10,459 nt of DNA from Candidatus Eiseniibacteriota bacterium (lineage in GTDB: Bacteria > Eisenbacteria > RBG-16-71-46): the NCBI GenBank assembly GCA_023249815.1, contig JAHFBX010000068.1:1-10459 (forward strand). Reading direction: 5' to 3'. Both the position numbers and the translations under genes were made by a program. The notes beneath the pieces were generated by a model. The model searched no databases and was not told the origin of the DNA. It worked only from the letters and a program-made list of their open reading frames with translations. Within the stretch, counting starts at the first letter, position 1; each line of letters begins with the position of its first letter. This document shows positions 7,141 through 10,459 of the stretch, in pieces.

Positions 7141-7179
7141 GTGGGCTCGCGACGCCGGATCCACCCCGGGGCCCCTTCC

Positions 7180-7782
7180 GTGTCCACCCCCGTCCACCGC
7201 CAGCCCATCGTCGCCGTCTTCGGCAGCAGCACGGTGCGTGAACCTGACGCCGGCTGGGACGACGCGCGCCGGCTCGGAGCCGAGCTCGCGCGCTTGGGGC
7301 TCGCCACCATGACCGGCGGCTACGATGGCGCCATGGCGGCAGCCTCGCGCGGCGCGCACGAGGCGGGCGGTCACGTCATCGGCGTCACGGTGGATCTCTT
7401 CGAGCATCGCGGGCCGGTGAATCGCTGGGTGCGCGAGCGTGTGCACACACCCGACCTGTTCGAGCGCCTTCGCCATCTCGTGCACGCCGCCGACGGCTAC
7501 GTCGCGGTCGCGGGCAGCATCGGCACGCTCACTGAAGTGTTCCTGGTCTGGACCATGGTGAGTGTCGCCGGCCGGGAGTCGGCGCCGATCGTGCTCATGG
7601 GCCGGCAGTGGCACGGCTGGCTCGACGCGCATCGCGGACCCGAGTTCATCCCGGCGCGGCTGCTCCGCCTGGTCCAGGTGGCCGACACGCCCGAGCAGGC
7701 CGCGGAGGCCGTGCGCGCGGGCATCGAGCACGCGCGCGGGGCGCAGGGCCTGGTGACGGCGAACGAGCGGACGATGGTGTGA
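7180..7782 (+). CDS. LOG-like Rossmann-fold protein with altered PGG motif
   Basis: This 200-residue protein belongs to the LOG/SLOG (lysine decarboxylase-like) superfamily. Classical members hydrolyse cytokinin riboside 5'-monophosphate or AMP to free base and ribose 5-phosphate. It opens with a Rossmann strand IVAVFGSSTV, then TGGYDGAM (45-52) and GGHVIGV, matching the first nucleotide-binding half. The second signature, normally PGGxGTxxE, reads AGSIGTLTE (111-119). The catalytic-type Glu119 and GT are kept, but the proline and second glycine are replaced. Thus hydrolase activity is not certain and a nucleotide-sensing role is possible. The GTG at 7180 was chosen because the conserved fold starts nine residues later and a weak CGGGG site lies eight bases upstream. 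A GTG at 7141 would add 13 residues with no better ribosome site. Its end overlaps the next gene (GTGA), suggesting joint expression. No signal peptide or membrane segment is seen. Confidence 0.82.
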   Translation: MSTPVHRQPIVAVFGSSTVREPDAGWDDARRLGAELARLGLATMTGGYDGAMAAASRGAHEAGGHVIGVTVDLFEHRGPVNRWVRERVHTPDLFERLRHLVHAADGYVAVAGSIGTLTEVFLVWTMVSVAGRESAPIVLMGRQWHGWLDAHRGPEFIPARLLRLVQVADTPEQAAEAVRAGIEHARGAQGLVTANERTMV

Positions 7783-8951
7783 GCTCGTCCCCGATCGTCT
7801 CCGATCCGCTGCTCGCGTGGCGGACGCGGTTCCCCAGTGTCGAGGGCGTGCTGCACTTCGCCTCGCACACGCTGGGCGCGATGCCGGCCGAGGCCGAAGC
7901 CGCGCTCGCGGAATATGCCGCGACCTGGGGCGGTCGCGGGATTCGCGCCTGGGAAGAGCGCTGGATGGGCGTGCCCGCCGAGGTGGCGGAGTCGCTCGAG
8001 CAGTTGATCCAGGCGGCGCCCGGCAGCATCTCGCTACATCCCAACGTGACCCTCGCGCAGGCCGTGGCGCTCTCGTGCCTCGAGTTCACGCCCGAGCGGA
8101 ACCGCGTCGTGTGCACCGACGAGGACTTCCCATCGGTGCTCTACCTCTACGAGGGACTCGAGCGCCGCGGTGCCGAGATCGTGCGTGTCCCGCCGCGCGT
8201 CGGCCGGCGCATGGAGGAGGCCGATCTCGTCGCCGCGATCGACGAGCGGACGGCGCTCGTGGCCGTCTCGCATGTGCTGTTCCGAACGGCGCAACTGCTG
8301 AACCTCGACACGGTGCTCGCGCATGCGCGCGCCGTGGGGGCGCTGTCGCTGGTGGACGCCTACCAATCCGTGGGCATCGTGGACGTGGACGTGCGCGCGC
8401 TGGACCCGGACTTCCTGACCGGCGGCAGCATCAAGTGGCTATGCGGCGGGCCCGGCACTGGCTACCTCTACGTGGCGCCCCGGATCCACGCCAGGCTGCA
8501 TCCCGCGATTACGGGGTGGTTCGCGCACGAGGATCCGTTCGCGTTCGACCCTGGGCCGCAGCGCCTGCACGCGGGGGAGCGCCGGTTCTGGAACGGCACG
8601 CCGTGCATTCCCGCCTACTGCGCCTCGCGACCCGGCATCGCCATCGCCACCGAGATTGGGGGCGAGGCGCTGCGCGAGAAGTCGCTGCGGCTCACCGGGC
8701 GCATCTTGGAACTGGCCGACGAGAACGGTTTCACGGTGGGCTCGCCGCGCGAGGAGGCGAGACGCGGTGGCTCGGTGTGCCTCGACGTCTCGAACGCCGA
8801 TCGCGTGTGCGCGCGACTTCTTGCGTCGGACGTGCTGCTCGACTTCCGCCCGGGCGTGGGGCTCCGGCTGGCGCCGCACCACTACACGCGCGACGACGAG
8901 GTGGACGACGTCATGTCCCGCATCCGCGTGGCGGTGGACGCCGAGCGCTGA
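7779..8951 (+). CDS. Class V aminotransferase-fold PLP enzyme, kynureninase-like
   Basis: This 390-residue enzyme is a fold-type I, class V PLP protein. Lys219 in GGSIKWLCGGPGTGYLYV is the Schiff-base lysine. Asp193 in LVDAYQSVG should contact the pyridine nitrogen; the 26-residue interval equals that I recall for human kynureninase (Asp250/Lys276). The C-terminal segment DFRPGVGLRLAPHHYT is kynureninase-like. The RSGHHCA-type cysteine loop of NifS/SufS desulfurases is absent, so it is unlikely to be the sulfur donor for XdhC. The residue before the lysine is Ile, where characterised kynureninases have Tyr, so the true substrate may differ. GTG at 7779 overlaps the LOG-like stop (GTGA) and gives a length normal for the family; the conserved domain (LLAWRTRF) begins ten residues in. 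No other tryptophan-catabolic gene is nearby. Family assignment is secure; kynureninase activity itself is not. Confidence 0.88.
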   Translation: MSSSPIVSDPLLAWRTRFPSVEGVLHFASHTLGAMPAEAEAALAEYAATWGGRGIRAWEERWMGVPAEVAESLEQLIQAAPGSISLHPNVTLAQAVALSCLEFTPERNRVVCTDEDFPSVLYLYEGLERRGAEIVRVPPRVGRRMEEADLVAAIDERTALVAVSHVLFRTAQLLNLDTVLAHARAVGALSLVDAYQSVGIVDVDVRALDPDFLTGGSIKWLCGGPGTGYLYVAPRIHARLHPAITGWFAHEDPFAFDPGPQRLHAGERRFWNGTPCIPAYCASRPGIAIATEIGGEALREKSLRLTGRILELADENGFTVGSPREEARRGGSVCLDVSNADRVCARLLASDVLLDFRPGVGLRLAPHHYTRDDEVDDVMSRIRVAVDAER

Positions 8952-8967
8952 CGCTCGTGCGCGAGCG
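8952..8967 (+). terminator. Terminator-like hairpin directly after the PLP-enzyme stop
   Basis: CGCTCG (8952-8957) and CGAGCG (8962-8967) form a perfect 6-bp stem with a 4-base loop starting at the base after the TGA. No T-run follows. It could stabilise the 3' end or help termination; support is only positional. Confidence 0.3.
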
Positions 8968-8978
8968 CGGCTGCCCGC

Positions 8979-9007
8979 GTGACGGCGCGTGGAGGCTGCG
9001 GTACGCT
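8979..9007 (+). promoter_or_regulatory. Candidate sigma70 promoter upstream of thyX
   Basis: GTGACG at 8979-8984 (four of six to TTGACA) and TACGCT at 9002-9007 (TAnnnT) are separated by exactly 17 bases. The -10 context GCTGCGGTACGCTG resembles that before the LOG-like gene. A start near 9014 would give a leader of about 140 bases before the thyX ATG. This suggests thyX and fdhD are expressed independently of the preceding pair. Confidence 0.42.
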
Positions 9008-9054
9008 GCCCCCCGAACGACCCGCGCGCGGCCTCACGCAGGCTCCGCGCACCT

Positions 9055-9070
9055 CGCAGCATCGCAGCAT
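9055..9070. repeat. Two-copy 8-bp tandem repeat in the thyX leader
   Basis: CGCAGCAT occurs twice in direct succession within the non-coding leader. Two copies of eight bases could be a small duplication or a protein site; no function can be assigned. Confidence 0.4.
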
Positions 9071-9075
9071 CGCGG

Positions 9076-9098
9076 CCGCCGGACGCGACTGCCGGCGG
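9076..9098 (+). repeat. Inverted repeat in the thyX leader
   Basis: CCGCCGG (9076-9082) and CCGGCGG (9092-9098) can pair as a 7-bp, all-GC stem with a 9-base loop. It ends 56 bases before the thyX ATG and leaves the ribosome site free. It could be leader structure or chance in GC-rich DNA. Confidence 0.3.
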
Positions 9099-9154
9099 TT
9101 CCGCCCCGACGCACTGGCTCATCGCGTCCCACACCCGAGCGCCAAGGAGCAGCC

Positions 9155-9952
9155 ATGGAAACGGCAACGGCGGAGACCGCCACGCTCAAGATCGTCCGCG
9201 AGCCCAAGGTGTATCTCGTCGGGCGCCAGGTCACTGACGATCAAGCACTCGCCCGGTTCGTCGCCGACGAGGGCGTGACCTGGCAGACCGACACCGAGGT
9301 AGGCGCAGAGCGCCTGTCCGAAGTGGCTGGACGCGTCTGCTACATGAGCTACGGCAAGGGCCGGAAGACCAACCGCGAGTTTCTCGGCCACATCATCGAG
9401 GTCGGGCACGGCAGCGTGCTCGAGCACGGTGTGTGGAGCTTCGTCGTGACCGGCGTGTCGCGCTCGTTCACGCACGAGCTCATCCGCCACCGGCACTTCT
9501 CGTACTCGCAGCTCTCGCAACGCTACGTGGATGAGAGCGACTCGGACTTCGTCGAGCCCGACGTGATTGCCGCGGACCCCGAGCTGCACCGGGTATGGAG
9601 CGAGGCGGTGAACGCCACGCGTGTCGCCTACGACCGGCTCGTGAAGGGGCTCGAGGTGAACTTTGCAGGCATGACCGACAAGACGCTCCGCCGCAAGATG
9701 GCGCGCCAGGCCGCCCGCTCGGTGCTGCCGAACGCCACCGAGACCAAGATCTTCTTCACCGGCAACGCCCGCGCCCTCCGGCACTTCATCGAGCTCAGGG
9801 GAAGTGAGCACGCCGAGGTCGAGATCCGGAAGGTCGCGGTGGCAGTGCTGCGCATCATGCAGCGCGAGGCGCCGAACGTGTTCGCGGACTACACGCTCGA
9901 GCCGCTCCCGGACGGCACATTCGCCACGCGGACCGCGCACCCCAAGGTGTGA
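9155..9952 (+). CDS. thyX: Flavin-dependent thymidylate synthase ThyX
   Basis: This 265-residue enzyme makes dTMP from dUMP using methylene-tetrahydrofolate, FAD and NADPH, the folate-sparing alternative to ThyA. The ThyX motif RHRxxS is present as RHRHFSYSQLSQRY (from Arg111), the variant I recall from mycobacterial ThyX rather than the commoner RHRxxSxNExSxRY. VLEH, QAARSVLPNATET, the TGNARALRHFIELR block and HAEVEIR complete the substrate and flavin sites, with nothing evidently missing. The N-terminus is somewhat extended (about 20 residues rich in Thr/Ala/Glu, then VYLVGRQV) compared with short ThyX proteins. The ATG at 9155 has a strong AAGGAG ribosome site at 9144-9149, five bases upstream, the clearest start in the window. 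It is preceded by its own candidate promoter and followed closely by fdhD. Active as a cytoplasmic tetramer in the known family. Confidence 0.97.
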   Translation: METATAETATLKIVREPKVYLVGRQVTDDQALARFVADEGVTWQTDTEVGAERLSEVAGRVCYMSYGKGRKTNREFLGHIIEVGHGSVLEHGVWSFVVTGVSRSFTHELIRHRHFSYSQLSQRYVDESDSDFVEPDVIAADPELHRVWSEAVNATRVAYDRLVKGLEVNFAGMTDKTLRRKMARQAARSVLPNATETKIFFTGNARALRHFIELRGSEHAEVEIRKVAVAVLRIMQREAPNVFADYTLEPLPDGTFATRTAHPKV

Positions 9953-9978
9953 GTCGCGTGCCGCACGAGGACTCCGTG

Positions 9979-10459
9979 GTGCGACGGCCGGTCACCCGCG
10001 TGACCGGCCGTTCGCGTGAGGTACGAGACGACGCGCTCGCCGTGGAGCGACCGCTCGAGATGCGCGTGGACGGCCGCTCGCTCGCCGTGACGCTGCGCAC
10101 GCCGGGTCACGATCGCGAGCTGGCGCTCGGATTCCTCGCGAGCGAGGACGTGGTTCGCTCCGCACGTGACGTACGCGGACTGGTCGAGACACCCGCGGAC
10201 TGCACCGACGCGCCGGACGTGGTGGACGTGCTCCTGGCGCCGGGCGTCGTGCTCGACTGGACGAAACTCGAGCGGAACTTCGTGGCCACGGCCGCGTGCG
10301 GGCTGTGCGGGCGAGCGCATCTCGATGCGCTGCGGGCGGGGCTGGCCCCGGTTCCGCAGGGGCCCGCGATCGACGTGGACGCGCTCCTGGCACTGCCCGC
10401 ACGTGTGCGCAGCGACCAGTCGGCTTTCACCGAGACCGGCGGCCTGCACGCCGCCGTGT
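9979..10459 (+). CDS. fdhD: FdhD, sulfur carrier for formate dehydrogenase maturation, 3' end missing
   Basis: FdhD transfers sulfur from a cysteine desulfurase to the molybdenum or tungsten cofactor of formate dehydrogenase. The first 160 residues are visible. LAVERPLEMRVDG and TPGHDRELALGFL are the usual N-terminal blocks. Cys107 and Cys110 in ACGLCGR form the CxxC sulfur-carrying loop. QSAFTETGGLHAA (147-159) is the conserved block at the window edge. The start is uncertain. GTG at 9979 has GAGGA (9967-9971) seven bases upstream and is preferred. GTG at 9976 or 9958 is also possible, and GTG at 9949 would overlap the thyX stop (GTGA). All share one open frame. The conserved N-terminal block RRPVTRV lies inside a strong stem-loop. 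The frame is intact to the last base. It implies that the host has a formate dehydrogenase, not seen here. Linkage to thyX looks like an operon. Confidence 0.93.
   Translation, partial: MRRPVTRVTGRSREVRDDALAVERPLEMRVDGRSLAVTLRTPGHDRELALGFLASEDVVRSARDVRGLVETPADCTDAPDVVDVLLAPGVVLDWTKLERNFVATAACGLCGRAHLDALRAGLAPVPQGPAIDVDALLALPARVRSDQSAFTETGGLHAAV
9985..10010 (+). repeat. Perfect 11-bp stem-loop across the first fdhD codons
   Basis: CGGCCGGTCAC (9985-9995) and GTGACCGGCCG (10000-10010) pair perfectly around a CCGC loop, 32 bases after the thyX stop. It resembles a terminator, but no T-tract follows and the frame through it encodes conserved FdhD residues (RRPVTRVTGR). It may moderate read-through or fdhD translation. 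Confidence 0.6.

Noticed and set aside
7779..8951. PLP enzyme as the cysteine desulfurase that feeds XdhC and FdhD.
   Set aside because: It lacks the cysteine-bearing RSGHHCA-type loop of NifS/SufS and has a kynureninase-like C-terminus instead.
9985..10010. Stem-loop as the intrinsic terminator of thyX.
   Set aside because: No T-tract follows, and the frame through it encodes the conserved N-terminus of FdhD, so it is treated as an intragenic structure.
1..10459. Search for mobile elements, CRISPR arrays, tRNA or rRNA genes.
   Set aside because: No transposase or integrase motif, no regularly spaced repeats and no cloverleaf or rRNA-like segment was seen. Gaps between genes are short and contain only the elements listed.

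Overview
The window is GC-rich bacterial DNA (roughly 70% G+C by eye). It is densely coded, with GTG starts and 4-base stop/start overlaps at several junctions. I see no tRNA, rRNA, CRISPR array, insertion sequence or plasmid/phage gene. The host cannot be named. The ThyX protein resembles the actinobacterial version, but high-GC groups outside Actinobacteria remain possible.

Region 1 (1-5431, + strand) is one tightly packed operon for a molybdenum hydroxylase of the xanthine dehydrogenase family and its cofactor. It holds the end of a [2Fe-2S] subunit, the large molybdopterin-binding subunit, the FAD subunit, an XdhC-type cofactor chaperone and a MocA-type cytidylyltransferase. The FAD subunit carries four extra cysteines spaced 16, 8 and 9 residues apart. 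This is the signature of the additional [4Fe-4S] cluster of 4-hydroxybenzoyl-CoA reductase (HcrB), and the gene order (small, large, FAD subunit) is that of hcrCAB. The substrate is not proven, because no CoA ligase or other aromatic-pathway gene lies in the window.

Region 2 (5455-8951) has a MocR-family regulator (GntR-type winged helix fused to an aminotransferase-like domain) on the - strand. It converges on region 1 and is divergent from a two-gene unit: a LOG-like Rossmann protein and a class V PLP-dependent enzyme resembling kynureninase, joined by a GTGA overlap. MocR-type regulators often control the divergent unit, so regulation of this PLP-enzyme pair is the simplest inference. Both the regulator and the LOG-like protein deviate at residues normally diagnostic for ligand binding.

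Region 3 (8952-10459) has a 203-base leader with a plausible promoter, then thyX (flavin-dependent thymidylate synthase), then the start of fdhD (sulfur carrier for formate dehydrogenase maturation), which runs off the window. A perfect 11-bp stem-loop lies across the first codons of fdhD.

The shared theme is molybdenum-enzyme maturation: XdhC and MocA serve the hydroxylase, and FdhD points to a formate dehydrogenase elsewhere. Nothing here demonstrates a wholly new system. The best leads are the HcrB-type cluster with unknown substrate, the MocR protein with a changed PLP pocket, and the LOG/kynureninase-like pair.
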